From the NCBI GenBank assembly GCA_018340375.1, contig JAFFJZ010000003.1, forward strand, positions 18,786,001-18,850,000: DNA of 64,000 bases, given 5' to 3'. How positions within the stretch are numbered: the first letter of the stretch is position 1; every line of letters begins with the position of its first letter. A model generated the notes under the pieces. It was not told where the DNA came from, searched no databases, and was given only the letters and a program-made list of their open reading frames with translations. Shown here piece by piece: positions 46,510-60,100 of this stretch. Made by a program: the position numbers and the translations under genes. This DNA comes from Gonatopus flavifemur (lineage: Eukaryota; Arthropoda; Insecta; Hymenoptera; Dryinidae).

Positions 46510-49500
46510 AAAAAAAACCGTAAATTGTATGAAGAATGAACAATATCTACTCGTACCGAGTTTCTGTCCGTTAAGGAATCTCTGATTAAATTCGTTTCAC
46601 CCTTATTCAAATCTTGAACTCTTCTCGCTCTTTGAATTCAGATTCGATCGAGATTGAAATTCAGAGTAATAATGAGTTTTTATAATTTTTCTGTCTCTCC
46701 GTTTTTTTCTCCCTCTTTAATGTTTCAGAATTTTCTTGAATCATTTGATACCGAAAGTTCGTTTATGCTGATTTTTGTACTAAAATATCGAGTATCGGAT
46801 AAAAGTGATATAGTTCAGAAATTAGAAGACGGCAGTGATTTGGTTATAATTTTTGTCTTGGAGACACAACGATCCTCATATCATTCGAATTCAATGATAA
46901 TTCTTGCGTTCTTCCCTTATCACGATTCAGAATTATTTGGAGGAAGTATTGTCATTTAGATCACAGATCGTACGAAAGACGCTCGATCACTGAGCCGAGA
47001 TCAGAACAAGATCACAGAAATAATCAAAATACTTGACGGAGGCTGGTTGATGAAGGAACCGGTCCGATTGGTCGGTTTGCTACCACACCTTCTTTTTATA
47101 ATTAATTGAATGAATTCTGTTGCTTACGTAGATCAACCACTTCCACTTATTTCTACGAGAGAAACGCACCTATGTATATGAATTTTTATATACGTAAGAC
47201 ATAATTAGGTACGCATAATTCTTATCCCATTGAAAACTGATATGGAATATGCAATGCTTTTATCGATTATTATCACAATAAAAACTGATTCTTGAAAAAT
47301 GATCAACAAATCAATATGTTCCAATTAAACAAACATAATATTAACGTCTCTATCAGAGATGTGCGAACAACATCGTTGAACTTGATAGTTATTAATCACG
47401 AATCTGATTGATTCGATTTCAAGATAGATGACTATTAATTACTGGTTTGGGAATTGAAAATCGTGAAAATTCTTGTGAAAATGTTGATTTTTGATTGAAA
47501 TATCTCGTTGGTGAATCACGGCAAAGGAGGGCGCATCTATGAGGCTGGTTTTCGACATTACGGTGCGCCATACTGACCTTGGCAATGCATATGTTTTTCA
47601 TCTTAGATCAGAATGCGGAGAAAAAACGCATATTTCATGATGAGATGTGGCATCCTGATTTTGAATTGAATGGATGCTGATCTACTATATACCATCTATA
47701 CAAAATTCGTGAAGATTGGAAGAATGTTATTCATTCTTTGAGCAAACTTTCGAGTTTTAGTATTCTATCCTCTCTGGAGAGTGGTTACTCAAAGAGTTAG
47801 GATGAATGAGTCAGTCCCACGCATAGTTTTTCGTTTTTAATAATAAATTTCGGTGCATAACGCGTATCAAAATTTTTCAATATTGAATCAATACCAAAGA
47901 ATACGTCATCGACGTTTATAAACGTTTGTTCAACGTCCCTGAAAGTGTTTATTTTTCTAGATATATTGCGTGAAAAAAACATCAAATGGGTGAAAAAAAT
48001 ATTTTGATTTTAAATTTCCGATGCATTTGATTCAAAAGAAACAAACAAGGTCACAGAAAGTCCTTCTTTTTCTCTTCCTACGAACGGAAATTCTTGAGAT
48101 CATTCCCTGAATCGGAATCAGAGGAATTTCCTGCTATTCAATTGTAAGTACACCAACTATTATTGAATCGGTGATTACCAATGAGGAATGATAAGGGATG
48201 ATGCTGACTGTTGCTAGAGTTGCAAGTCCTGATTGAAAATTCCCGTTTATTCCCATTGAAAAAATCCAATGGGGATGAATTAAGTTTCTGAATTTTATCG
48301 AATGGATTGGGTTCTTTTGGATTTTCCTTTTTTAGGAATTAATCGGTATCATCCAATACACTTTTGAAAATAAATGACGGAGCAATGATGAACTCAATCA
48401 GTTTTTACTGGAATTCTACTAAAAACAAAGCAAGGAGAATGAATTGGATTAATCTACTCCATAACTCCATCCGGTCTTTTCTATAGGAATGTATTAGTTT
48501 TGTCGGGTATAAATGTGGAATGAAAATCCATTGTATCGAAGTGAATTATTGAGTTTGTATTGCATTTTTCAAAGATAAGAGCAATGAGTTTGTATTAGAT
48601 TCGTACTCTGTACGGGAAATTTTTTCCGTAGAATCGATGAGCCGTGTCACTTTTCACACAGATTTTTGACTGGAAAAGTGGTTTTCTTTCGGAATCTTTC
48701 TTCTTTCGATGAAAGCAAATGTGAGGAATTTTCCCTTGCCACAGAACATTTTTTCAATTTTTTTTGCTTGGAGACTAATAATATCTCCCCCCCCCCCCCC
48801 CTACACCTGAACTAGGTTAACTAGGTTATTCTCAATTATTTCATCAAGTCCTCGGGAGAAAAATGTTCAAAATTATATGAAATTCTTCTATAAATTCAAT
48901 ATAGTTTATATATAATAAGTCATATGCAATTTGATGAATATTATACATGATTTGGCAAATTTGTTCATTAGCGTTGTCCCATTCCTTCGAACAAGATCAC
49001 TTTTTAGAAATTTCTAGTTGAAACCCATTGACAATTAATGCGGAAGACTAAAGCGACTAGTTAAAAATCTCCGTATAGTCCTTATTCAATTCTCGTTTTT
49101 TTCCATAAAGATCATCCCAGAAATGTTTGCTCTTCTAAGCAAGTGATTACCAATTTTCTTATTTTGCCTTCAGTTATATATTGTTTGATACTGGTCAATT
49201 GATCGTATTCCAAAAGGATTCAAAAATGTTGATAACTAAAATATCGGAGAACCTGTGTATTTAAACACAGATTTGCACCAATGCGTGTCATTGATTAATC
49301 GATGCGTATCGTTCCTTTCGTTCGTTTGATCACACAGATTTTCACGTGACTCGAGTTTGTGATCTCTCTTAAATAGAAGATGAGAATTCTCGTTCTGCTC
49401 ACGGTTGACACATAATCATAAATAACAAAAAACGTGCAAATAATGATCAGTGGTTTAAATTCTTGTTCTCTTATTTTACCTATAAAATTTTTCTTAAACG

Positions 49501-49652
49501 AACCAAAGCTTGAATCTGACCAATCAGACGATCGATGTTGATTTTCTAGAAGGAGGCTCGATCACCTTTCACTATCAAGTGTTAAACAAATACGCTAGCT
49601 TCGACTGGATTTTATACATTGTTAGTTTATTCATTCGTTTACTACTTGTGCA

Positions 49653-49677
49653 TTTGTTGTTGTTGCTGTTGTTGTTC
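49653..49677 (+). repeat. TTG/CTG trinucleotide microsatellite
   Basis: TTGTTGTTGTTGCTGTTGTT run in intergenic DNA. Confidence 0.8.
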
Positions 49678-50040
49678 GTTTGCGATTCAAGGTTTTTTGG
49701 AGCAATCAATATTTTCATTTTGTATACTGGATGGGAGTTACAATTTGAAAGTCAAATTTTGTTGTTTGGAATCGATGGATTTCAAATATTCGATTAAAAT
49801 TTGATAAATACAACATATTTTTGGATGGTTCAAAATGTTATTTAAATATAAATATGTGAATAGTGTTTATTGAAAAACAGAAAGAAATTGATCGATATCA
49901 TATTTGCTTCATTTTTAGGATAAAAGATGTTATGTCGAGGGATTATTTATCGATTTTATAATACTCGTGAAATTTGGTTTTAAATCCATTAAATTCGATA
50001 AAATGGAATTCCATGAGATTTAGCGAGATTCAATTGTGTT

Positions 50041-50290
50041 TTTTTGATCGAAAATAGAACCTGGAATAAAAAGATTTAGATCTACATAGATCTGAATCAA
50101 CAAAAGGTGCGCGTTAATTTATTTCAATTTGCGTGCATCAACTGTCTATTTTTTCCACTTTTAGATGGTTTTGGAAGATCGAATATTTTTGCATAGATCT
50201 AAATAGATCTAAGTCGACCTGGAGAGCATTCATTTTCACATTTGTGAGATCTACGTAGGTCTAATCCATCAGATCTAAATTGATATTTCT
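50041..50290. repeat. Cluster of AGATCT palindromes
   Basis: About six AGATCT or TAGATCTA motifs occur within 200 bp, plus diverged forms (TAGGTCTA). No clear TIR was recognised. Confidence 0.5.
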
Positions 50291-52428
50291 CGGAAACAAA
50301 TGAATGTTACGTATAAATGATGTAATGATTAGGTCATTCAGATATCTGATTTAAACACGTTTTTGTTATAGCGAATGAATGGAGCATCCCGAGAGCTTAC
50401 AATTCATCTATAGAAGAGTTCAACCAGACTACTAATTTTCATGTGACTATACGTTGTAAAAAATTGTACATAATCAGCTATTCCTTTGGGAATACGAATT
50501 CTATTCGAAAAAATGGATTAGTTCATTTTTCTCAATTACCAATATTGCAAATAACAAATTCAGTAGTTAAGAATCTTTCGTGGCTGTTCAATAATTTAGT
50601 GATGAATTCATAAATGAATAATGAAGCTGTTCTGAATAAATAATCCGTGATTTGTTAATAACGAACTGGTCATTTCTATCTGTGCGCATATATAAATTTC
50701 TTATGAATATAAAAAGAAGTGTTTTTCAAAACTACTCTCATAACATGCGAAGATTTCATAAAAACAATTCATGATCAATTCTTGAGAATTTTCTAAATGT
50801 CATTAAAAAGTTGTTGATTGTCTTAGAACAGTACTTTTTATTAGTTGAAATTCCTAAGAAACAGATGATTATAGGATATTTTGAGATTTATTGTTCAAAT
50901 TCTATTGAATTCTATTGAATGTATCTTCTGAATTCTCGCTCAGTAGTGAAATACGACATTCAGAATGTTTTTTAAAATTAACATACATTTGATGTGTAAT
51001 TCATTGAATCGATTGTTGACACATGGATAAAATTTTTACAACAATCCGGTATCTTTAAAATTGAAGCAGTATGATCTTTGATACGTGACATCATCTGAAT
51101 CATTTCCTGTGCGAAAAACAGGTTTTCGAAAAAAATGGTTCAATAGGTGCGGTGAATTTTCAGGTTGTGTCTTTTTATAAATTAGCTCGATACAGTATAG
51201 GAATTAATATGTCAATACACGACACGAACAGGTAGAAAAAATCAATTTTCTGAATTTTTGAAAATGAGATTTCGCTTTTGGAGAATCAAAATATCGCGAC
51301 TATGGGAAAGAGTGAAATGAAAATTCATTATTTTTCCAAGATTTGAAATTGTTTTAGTTGAAGAAATTCTTAGAATATCTTTATTACGATATTAATACTT
51401 GCCAGTGAACACGTCTACGAACGTTTTGAAGCTCTGAACCATCAGCACCCCGTGGAAACATTCTGATGAACATTTATCCTGTTGCAATATCTTACGCAAC
51501 ACTTCTATATGCATTTTAGATATCTTCTAAGAGATGTTCTGAGATACCTAAAAACGTGACGTGGAAATCTTCAACTTGTCTAAAAGATATCGCATCAGAC
51601 GGAATGTTTATTGGAGTCATTAATCCAATGTTTGTAAGGTTGACGTATTGAACGTGGCGTGTCATTCGTTCATGCATCATCTTATATTAATGGATTCATG
51701 AAATTTCGATTGTATTTGATACTTTTACTATATTTTTACTGTAACGGAGCTCGTTTTATTCATATTACAAACGTTACTTTACATTTAAAAAAGCATGAAA
51801 ATATGAAAAATGGAATTTTTAGGGTAGAAGTTGATGTAAATCTTTAAAGAGGATCAGTCAGATTTGTCAACGTTTATGCAGGAACGATTTGGAAGTAAAA
51901 TGACCTGAAATATACGTTATTGATCCATTTTATGTCTTTCCTTCGTACTCGCATAGAAATCCGAATGATCCTGTTCAACGGTACATAGCAACCGTGGTTA
52001 CAAGAACCTATGAAATCCACTAAAATCAAATCGAATGGGATTTGACGAGAACAATATCCAGGTTCCAATAAGATTTGACAAGATTTAATAAGTTTTCAAT
52101 TAAAAAACTTAATTGAATATAACAAAATCTAGTTGAGAATATTTTAATCTTTTTGACATGAATTTTATATGAGATTGAATGTGATTTAGCAAGATATCAT
52201 GGTTAGAAGCATGAAATTTCCCGTTTTATCTTTTTATTCGTAAATATATTAGAATATGATCCTTACATGCAACGAGTAAATTTGAATAAAGTAGAGTTGA
52301 AGTGGGAGTGAAAATTTTGTACTATTCAAAACTATGAGTATTTCGACTCTTCTCGATGAATTATTTTTTGAGTTGCCTGAAACACCCCGCATAGTAAAAA
52401 ATTGCGCACAGGATTTAACACTGAAATA

Positions 52429-52691
52429 CACGGAGAAAATCCCACATTAGTGATTACTGTAGCTCACACGACTGGCTCGTGTTATGCAAAAAAATCGTTT
52501 TAACACTACTGATTACTGTGGTAACACGAATCAGTCGTGTCTCCGCAGTAGAGAGTAATTTTTCTACACTATTCTCTACTGCGGAGACATGACTGATTCG
52601 TGTTACCACAGTAACCAGTAGTGTTGAAATGACTTTTTTGCATGCGTGTGGGCTACAGTAACCATTGCACTAGTGTGGAATTTTCTCCGTG
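52429..52691. mobile_element. Tc1/mariner-type MITE, 263 bp
   Basis: Ends CACGGAGAAAAT and ATTTTCTCCGTG, flanked by TA (52427-52428, 52692-52693). The arms of about 115 bp pair nearly throughout (ACTGCGGAGACA, GTGTTACCACAGTAA). Confidence 0.85.
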
Positions 52692-54347
52692 TAACACTCT
52701 AAATGGTTCGTACAGGCCCACGCATGGGAGTGTTTTTTTTCTACCATGGACAGCGAGTGTATTTCACACTCTTTCATCTGTTCATGTTTTTGTATGTCTT
52801 TGAATTATTTCACACTGCAGCGAGCAAAATCCAACACTGAGAAGAGTGAAATTTTTACCAAACGTTCTAAGTGCAGCCGAGTGTCTAAAAATACATTTAG
52901 CAATGTTAATTTTAATACTCGATCATTTAACGATCCAGCAAGAATCTTTTACCCGACTTCATTCTTCATTATAATTTCAGTATAACCGAGATTGTACAGC
53001 AATTTTTACCATCTGGACTCATAGCAAGGACTTTTGAGCGCTGTTCGACAACTACTCATGAATTATCAAACTGCAGCATAATTGATACATTTTCACTATC
53101 GAACTTCGTCAATCTCGTCACGGGCTTTGCTGTATCTAAATTTGGCTGAGATCTAGGTCCCCTCACATTCGTTTCAGTACAGCCGTAAATCGCCATATAT
53201 AATTATTATAGCGTCCACGAAAATAAATTACACCATGAGTGAAAACGAATTGTAGTTGTAATCATTTTTCTCCAAGCTGACGAAATAAAAAAGACTGTCA
53301 TTCACCGGATGTTGAAAAAATTCATGGAACACATATCCAAGAACATGAAAACAAGAATTGAATAATCAACTTCGTGATTAGATAAGCCCTTGTAAACTAT
53401 ATGTAAACATGCAAGTATTTCTATGATCTTGACAAATAAACAAAGGAAAAATCCAATGTAGTTCGAATAAAATCACAAGGTCTTATATCGTAATGTTTAT
53501 AACATAACATGTTTTCGCATTTCTCCGTTTCGTTTCAGGTCAGAAGTATTTCAAAATCAATGAATCTACCAAGTACCTTGTGAGGAATTACTTGATCCTT
53601 TTCAGATTATTCACAGAATTGGAGAACCTTCTTCAAATTGCCAAGAAAGAAAGAGTATTTTGCATAGTTTTGTTTCGAAGAACAAATCGATTTTCGTAAA
53701 GTAACACAAGTGTCCGATCATACTCACCTCTGTGAATTGCCAGTTTTCGATATTTTTGAGAATCGTGAAAAATGTTCAAAGATTAAAAGGGCCTTTGGGC
53801 GAATTTTCGTCGCAACAATTCTGATAGATATTCCTTCACATGAATAACTTTCCAATCAAGATCTGCCTCGGCACGTGGATTATATTATAAATGCAATGAG
53901 AATAAAAAGAATAAACAAACGTTCACGAACGGATGTTGGTATAATTTAAATGGAATTACTTGATGAGGAACATTCATATAGTACTGCTTGTTGAACGGGA
54001 ACCTGTAATACTCTATAAGAACATGAAGAAATCATTTTCAATCCTGTATGTAGAATTTCCAGTATTCCATAGGGTTTTTTAAGAGTAGGCGTATCTATCG
54101 AAAACCTAAGGAAGATATTGGTGTACATCAAAGAGAGATGAGTTGTTTTAATTACTCTTATTTTCCATGTGACCTCACTAAGAATAAGCTTCTATCCGTT
54201 TCGCCCGGAACTCCTTAGGTTGCCGCCCGAGACCATTCTGATTTCCAGCCGGGACCTCTCGGGTATCTGTCAACCTGAAACTCGAGTGGCCCCGGGTTGG
54301 AACCCGAAGGGTCCCGAGAGGAATGGGTTCTGGAAGGGGATATGACT

Positions 54348-54555
54348 GTCCGGAAAAAAACGATTTGCTATGGTAGCTGAAAATTAGCTGTGGTAGCTGC
54401 TCCGTGTGTTTGATATGTGGATAACTGAAAATCTTGCTACAACAACTGAATTTTAGCTACCATAGCAATAACTTTTGTTACCACAGCTAGAAAATAGCTC
54501 CTATATTTAATTTTTAGCTATCCAAATATCAACCACGTGATTCCTTTCCGTGTGT
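54348..54555. mobile_element. Fold-back element with GCTATGGTAGC motifs
   Basis: TCCGGAAAAAAACG at the left and CTTTCCGTGTG at the right. GCTATGGTAGCTGAAAATTA and GCTACCATAGC pair inside. The ends are imperfect. Confidence 0.55.
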
Positions 54556-54575
54556 TTCCGAGTGGGAATCAATTA

Positions 54576-54691
54576 CAGTGCGCTCTCTGAATAGTGCCAC
54601 GGACCTCTTTCTCACTCCTCGATCTTTCTCACTCCACTTCCAATACCCACCCTCGATAGAGTGAGGAAAACACCATTCGTAGAGCGCACTG
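54576..54691. mobile_element. Tc1/mariner-type MITE, 116 bp
   Basis: CAGTGCGCTCTCTGAATAGTG pairs with CACCATTCGTAGAGCGCACTG, flanked by TA at 54574-54575 and 54692-54693. No ORF. Confidence 0.85.
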
Positions 54692-54881
54692 TATTCAAGT
54701 AATTCAACTAGAAAAAAATACCACAGTATTTACTGTAATAGGAATTTACTTCCAATAGGAATATTCTCTCTCTATAGTTTCTAATTAACTTTCTTCAGTG
54801 TGTAATGGAAATTTCTGAGTAAAAACATACAATAACATAAAATAATAAGCATGCTTTTGATTACGCAGGTACATAGTATAT

Positions 54882-55134
54882 TGAAGGAATTCCAGCGATT
54901 CTTGACGATGCAATATGGGCCGAATCTTTTCTGAAATATCATTCAAAAATAAAGCAATGAAATCAACACATCGCTCTGTACAGACCATCTTTATTGATTG
55001 AAAAACGTCTCTGCCTAGTAATATTTTGATTTTATTGCCTAAGTTGCGAATAGTTTGTCAAAATAGTTTTGGCAGTGTTTTTTTTCGACTTATTATTCTG
55101 GTTGCATCTTCAGGGGACGCTGATATCACCTTAA
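54882..55134. mobile_element. GGGGATACCAGCG-family element, about 250 bp
   Basis: TGAAGGAATTCCAGCGATTC pairs with GACGCTGATATCACCTTAA, and both ends carry GATGCAA. Related to the ends of the 7600 element and to 42378. Confidence 0.65.
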
Positions 55135-55994
55135 AATACTGAAGCAAATAGATTGATTGACTATTACAGAAATGTTAAGAAAACAATCTCTAGCATAGTA
55201 ACAATCCTAGCGGCGAAAGAACTCTTCAAATATACTCAATTTATTCTGCGATTATACATGAAACATGCAAGCAGACTACGTCAGATTCTAAGCAAACATT
55301 CTACAGATGCGTACAACGTATAATTATTCAAAACATTCTCATTCCGAGGTGCTGACTACTTGTTTACGAAACTTGATGAGAATATTGTTGCGAAGTTTTT
55401 GAAACATAACTGTTGAAATTATCTGTAAATTTGCTAAATTTCATGTGCAGGATTTGAAAGTTTTTTTTTCACGTCATTTGTTTATTAAATTTCAAAATCT
55501 GAATTTATGAAATTCATCAACACTTCTAATAGTGATCAGTTGAATTTCTTGTTCCGTCAGAACATTTAATTATCAAACTAATTAAATACACCATGCTGCA
55601 TGGCGATATCTCAAAATATTTGAAAAATTTTTAGAATCCACAAAAAGTAATTAGGATTAAGATTTCTATCATCCCTGTCCTGTTGAATGTATCGCACACA
55701 ATTTTCATTGAAATCAAACAGATTCGTCAATCTAGTCCAGTGGTTGGGTTGCACCTATCAGTTAGGGAAAATCATTCAAAAGATCTATGGTATCCAAACA
55801 ATTGTTAGCGAGAATGATCTATCAGAAATGCAACATTATACATTGGTCTGCATTTAGGAATCTGTGGACGAGATGACGCACCGTTTCAATGGAATCAATA
55901 TTCAGATTAGTGGAATTGACAAGAAAAAATCATGCGATACTAATTTTCGTTCGAAATTAGAATTTTATTGTTCTACGTAGCAAAATACCTATCA

Positions 55995-56000
55995 TTTATT
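55995..56000 (-). terminator. Nearest canonical poly(A) signal after the collagen stop
   Basis: First AATAAA on the minus strand, about 865 nt past the stop. I found none closer. It implies a long 3' UTR that would include the AT-repeat tract, or use of a variant signal. Confidence 0.35.
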
Positions 56001-56169
56001 TAAATATTTGGCGTCATAATATTACCAAGCTAAAGTCATTCTTTGTTTTACAGTTTCATATATATTATATTATTGTACAATACATTGGTTTAGCCATATT
56101 GAATATGGGCAGTGTTGATTGCAACGAATGTAATAGAACCTTGAGCCTCGTAAGAATTTTTTTTACGAG

Positions 56170-56172
<3 letters not shown>

Positions 56173-56209
<37 letters not shown>
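56173..56209. repeat. (AT)n microsatellite
   Basis: About 18 uninterrupted AT dinucleotides downstream of the collagen stop codon. A second, shorter TA tract lies near 56241. Confidence 0.95.
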
Positions 56210-56210
<1 letters not shown>

Positions 56211-56864
56211 TATCATTTTTTTATACATATATGCATATTTATATATATATATAATTATTAATAATATTTTAAATGCTAAGTTTGATACGCTAAGTAAGGC
56301 ACTTGAAGTTTGAATAAAAATTATTCCAATAAACAAGTGGAAGAAAACACAGCGGTAGGCAGGGAAATGGCCATTTGTTGACTTGAATTATCCCCAAGAA
56401 GGAATCAATAAAGGGGGTTACTAACAACAGTCAATGGGAATATAAGGAAGGATATAGGTCAGGGAATATTAAAAATAATGATAAAGAATAACGAAGAATG
56501 AATCTAGAAAATATAGACAAATGTAAAGGAATCTCACTAAATAGATGTTCGATTCCAATAAATCTCATCTCTGTATGAACACATTTATATTATTCATTCT
56601 TTTCCTTATAAATTTCTCATTACTATGAGATTTGATCAGAATCGCATGGCTCCGTTTTCACCACTTTCATAGATGGGGAGAAAAATCATATTCAATTCTC
56701 TTTTAAGGTTTCTCCACTTTGTTCCTCCTTCTTATTTTCCTTTCTCTACCATCCACTCACTTCTTTACGACAATATATTTTTTTCTCAAGTATAACACAT
56801 TAAAATTAATTACAAAAAAGAAAGGAATTATGCGAATGACTGTTTACAGATGTTTGTCTCTTTC

Positions 56865-57122
56865 CTACGTATTCTTTATACAAACTTGGCATCGACTTAT
56901 ACGAGACCTAAGGTTGCCCGCTTTGAGTGTTTGTTTTTCTGGCATTCTGAATTGTTGGCTATCCTCGATGGTAGCCATCCAGAAACTGAATTCGTTCGAA
57001 TAATAGTGGCAGTGGCCTTTGGCACCGTTACATTCGATGAACGGCGTTGCACGGAAGTCTTCTAAACAGGATCCAGGACTTGACAAGGATTGTCCACCAC
57101 CTTGCGAACCAGCACCAGTGTG
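56865..57122 (-). CDS. Col IV last coding exon (second C4 repeat, stop)
   Basis: [60 protein letters not shown], then T and TAG at 56867-56865. The Lys in TLKAG matches the hydroxylysine of the sulfilimine cross-link. Confidence 0.97.
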   Translation of the reverse strand, partial: HTGAGSQGGGQSLSSPGSCLEDFRATPFIECNGAKGHCHYYSNEFSFWMATIEDSQQFRMPEKQTLKAGNLRSRISRCQVCIKNT

Positions 57123-60100
57123 CTGTGGACACAAATATATACGATAAGAAAATCTGAGATTTATTTCGTATCTCTAAATTTTTATTAAACAATGCGTACC
57201 ATCACAAAACTGTATCCGATCCAAAGACCAGACCATCCCGCTGGGCATTCTGGAATACTGAGGGACTGACTGTGTACGGCTAACACATTCGCTGGTACCT
57301 CGCACACCACGCATCTGGAGGAATAAACAAAATTATTGAATGGATATGTGGCGTGTAGTCCACCAAATATTCAGTTTTAATTAATTCACTTCACCTGGAA
57401 ATGTATTCTTCTATAGCGGTCTCTTCGACCGGCATCATAGGAATCGGACTATTGGTAGATAGCCAGTAAGAACGATCGTTACGACTAGCGTAATGGCAGA
57501 CGTTGTTGACGTCGCAGAAGAGGAAAGGCATTGTTGAGAATTTTCTCACACACGAGCCGGCATAACCTGTTCCATTAAAGTTTGTGTGAGTTGTGTGTAG
57601 AAAAGAAAAACAATCATTCATAATTATCTGTGTACAGCTCCATGCATAACAAATGAAACCAACGTCAAAGTTTTCCACGTTATAATAGCTGATATAATTC
57701 GAATCAACGATTGGAAAAAATTGAACGATCCATTCGCTAGCAAAATAAATATTCATTGTACCACATGAAAAAATATTGTGTTACCTAAGTCTTGTGAATG
57801 AGCTCTCTCGTCTCCATCGGTGTAGAGCATACTATAACCTTCCCAAAGTTTGATATGACCAGGTTCACAAACTGGCACGCTTTGACTCTGACTATGTCTG
57901 ACTAGAAGAATACCAGTGAGATAATCTGGAGCTGCTTCGCAAGGTGCTCCAGGTGCACCAGGGGTTCCTGGTACACCAATCGGTCCATCAAGACCAGGCA
58001 AACCAGGTGGACCGACAGGTCCAGGCAAACCTGGAAGTCCCGGTGGACCAGGTGGGCCGCTAAATCCTTGAGCTCCTTTAACTCCATCCAATCCTCGGAA
58101 TCCTGGAGGTCCCGGTAAACCTTTTTCTCCTTGTGGTCCTGGAGCTCCACTGGGACCTGGAATAATCAAAGATTTCCGTCATCCGCATATGATTCTATAT
58201 TCTACTCTGGTTGGATCCTGTTTTGAAACTGCGCAATACCTGGATATCCTCGATCTCCCTTTGGACCCATTGGTGGTTCTAGACAATCTTCGCCTTGTTC
58301 ACCTTTCATGCCTGGGTATCCAACTGGGCCCATCAGTCCTACAGCACCAGGATATCCTCTGTCTCCTTTTTCACCTACAGGTCCGGGTAAACCATTCACT
58401 CCATCCCATCCTCTATCCCCTTTCTCTCCAGGAATACCATCCAATCCACTTGGACCTGGAGGAATTGAGAGGATTTGAGTGGAAAAACAAGATTACACAA
58501 TTTTTATGTAAGTCGGTTTCGGATGGAAGTTCGAGAAGAACCACATATTTCCATGTAATACCTGTTAATCCTTGTTCTCCTTTCTGGCCTGGTGCTCCGA
58601 AGAGTCCAGGAGGTCCTCGATCACCTTTAGGACCTCTTTCACCCGGTAACCCTGGAGTACCTTCGAAACCTGGAGATCCATCACGTCCCGGTGGACCGGT
58701 CAACCCTTGAGGTCCAAGGTCTCCTTTTTCTCCTTGTGGACCAACTGGCCCGTATGGACCTATATCTCCTTTCTGCCCTGGTAACCCAGGGAATCCTGGT
58801 TCACCTTTCTCTCCAGGTCGGCCGGGTAATCCATCCTTACCATGTTTACCCATCATACCTGGTAATCCTTTCTCACCCTTCACTGTTGCTCCAGGGACAC
58901 CAACAGGACCGTGTGGTCCCAAGTCACCTGTGGGAATCAAGATTATTATTGAGTATCATGAATCATGTAATTTATGAAGTTTGATTAACTTACCCTTTGG
59001 TCCTGGTGGTCCAGGTAATCCTGGATTTCCTACAGGTCCTGGTAATCCTCTATCTCCTTTTTCTCCATCATATCCAGGCTGACCCAGCAAACCTCGATCA
59101 CCCTTTTCACCATCGATTCCCGGTAATCCAGGAATTCCAGGTTCACCTTTCTCTCCTTTGATTTTGATTGTTGGTCCTGGCGGTCCACGATCTCCCTTCT
59201 CCCCTAAGGCTCCAACGATACCAGGCAAACCAACGGGGCCTTTCCAACAATAATGCAATAGAATTAGTAACCTACTATCAAAAATCCATCTGTGCACCAC
59301 AATGCCCTTTTTGTCTTCAATTTAATCCATACCTGGAAGACCTCGATCTCCTTTAACACCATCTAATCCAGGACGTCCAGGAGAACCCATATCCCCATCA
59401 AGTCCGGGGAAACCAGGAGGTCCTGGAAGTCCTATATCACCTGGTTCTCCTGGCAAACCATCAATACCAGGTGTTCCGGGCTCGCCAAGAGGCCCTTGTA
59501 GGCCCTATAAATATATTGATATAATTCATTGTAAATTAAATCATCAAAATTAAGGATTCAATAATTGCTTAGAATAAGTTCGTTCAGCAAGATGAGATTT
59601 TGTAAATCTCTTACAATGTGTGAAAAATGTTGCAGAGATATATTGGTAATGTGAAAATTACAGGGAGCGTGCTAATTACTTTCTCAAAGAACAATATTCA
59701 TGTTGATTTTTCATTTCACAAGTGGTTTGGTCTATTGAACGTGTTCTCGGTTTTCACCCAGATTGAACAAACTACTTCTGAAATCACTAAATTTTGACGT
59801 CAAATTTTTTGATCGAAAACATGCGTGAATTTCATCGACAAATGCAAATCGCATGCAACCATGTTGAGGGAATGTTCAGTTTTATTGCATATTTAGAAAT
59901 AAATGAACGTTCCATCGGACTTATGTCTTGTTGACATCATTTTCATATTTTCATATTTTCAATATTATAATAATTATACAATATTCAATTATATTTCAAG
60001 ATAAAAATGTGGTCCAGATGGATTCACATGAAATGACGTCACAATTTAGTGCTCCCAAGCAGTGATGCCAGAAAATTCATGAATCGCCAACTTTTACCCC

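Larger units (their letters stand above)
46510..52428. other. Intergenic, no recognised gene
   Basis: Upstream of Tat. AT-rich with short chance ORFs, a C14 tract near 48788, the TTG microsatellite and the AGATCT cluster. Confidence 0.55.
55135..56864. other. Collagen 3' flank, no gene seen
   Basis: AT-rich, includes the (AT)n tract and probably the collagen 3' UTR. Confidence 0.5.

Noticed and set aside
58189..58710. 173-codon plus-strand ORF rich in Pro and Leu
   Set aside because: Antisense shadow of the collagen Gly-X-Y exons.
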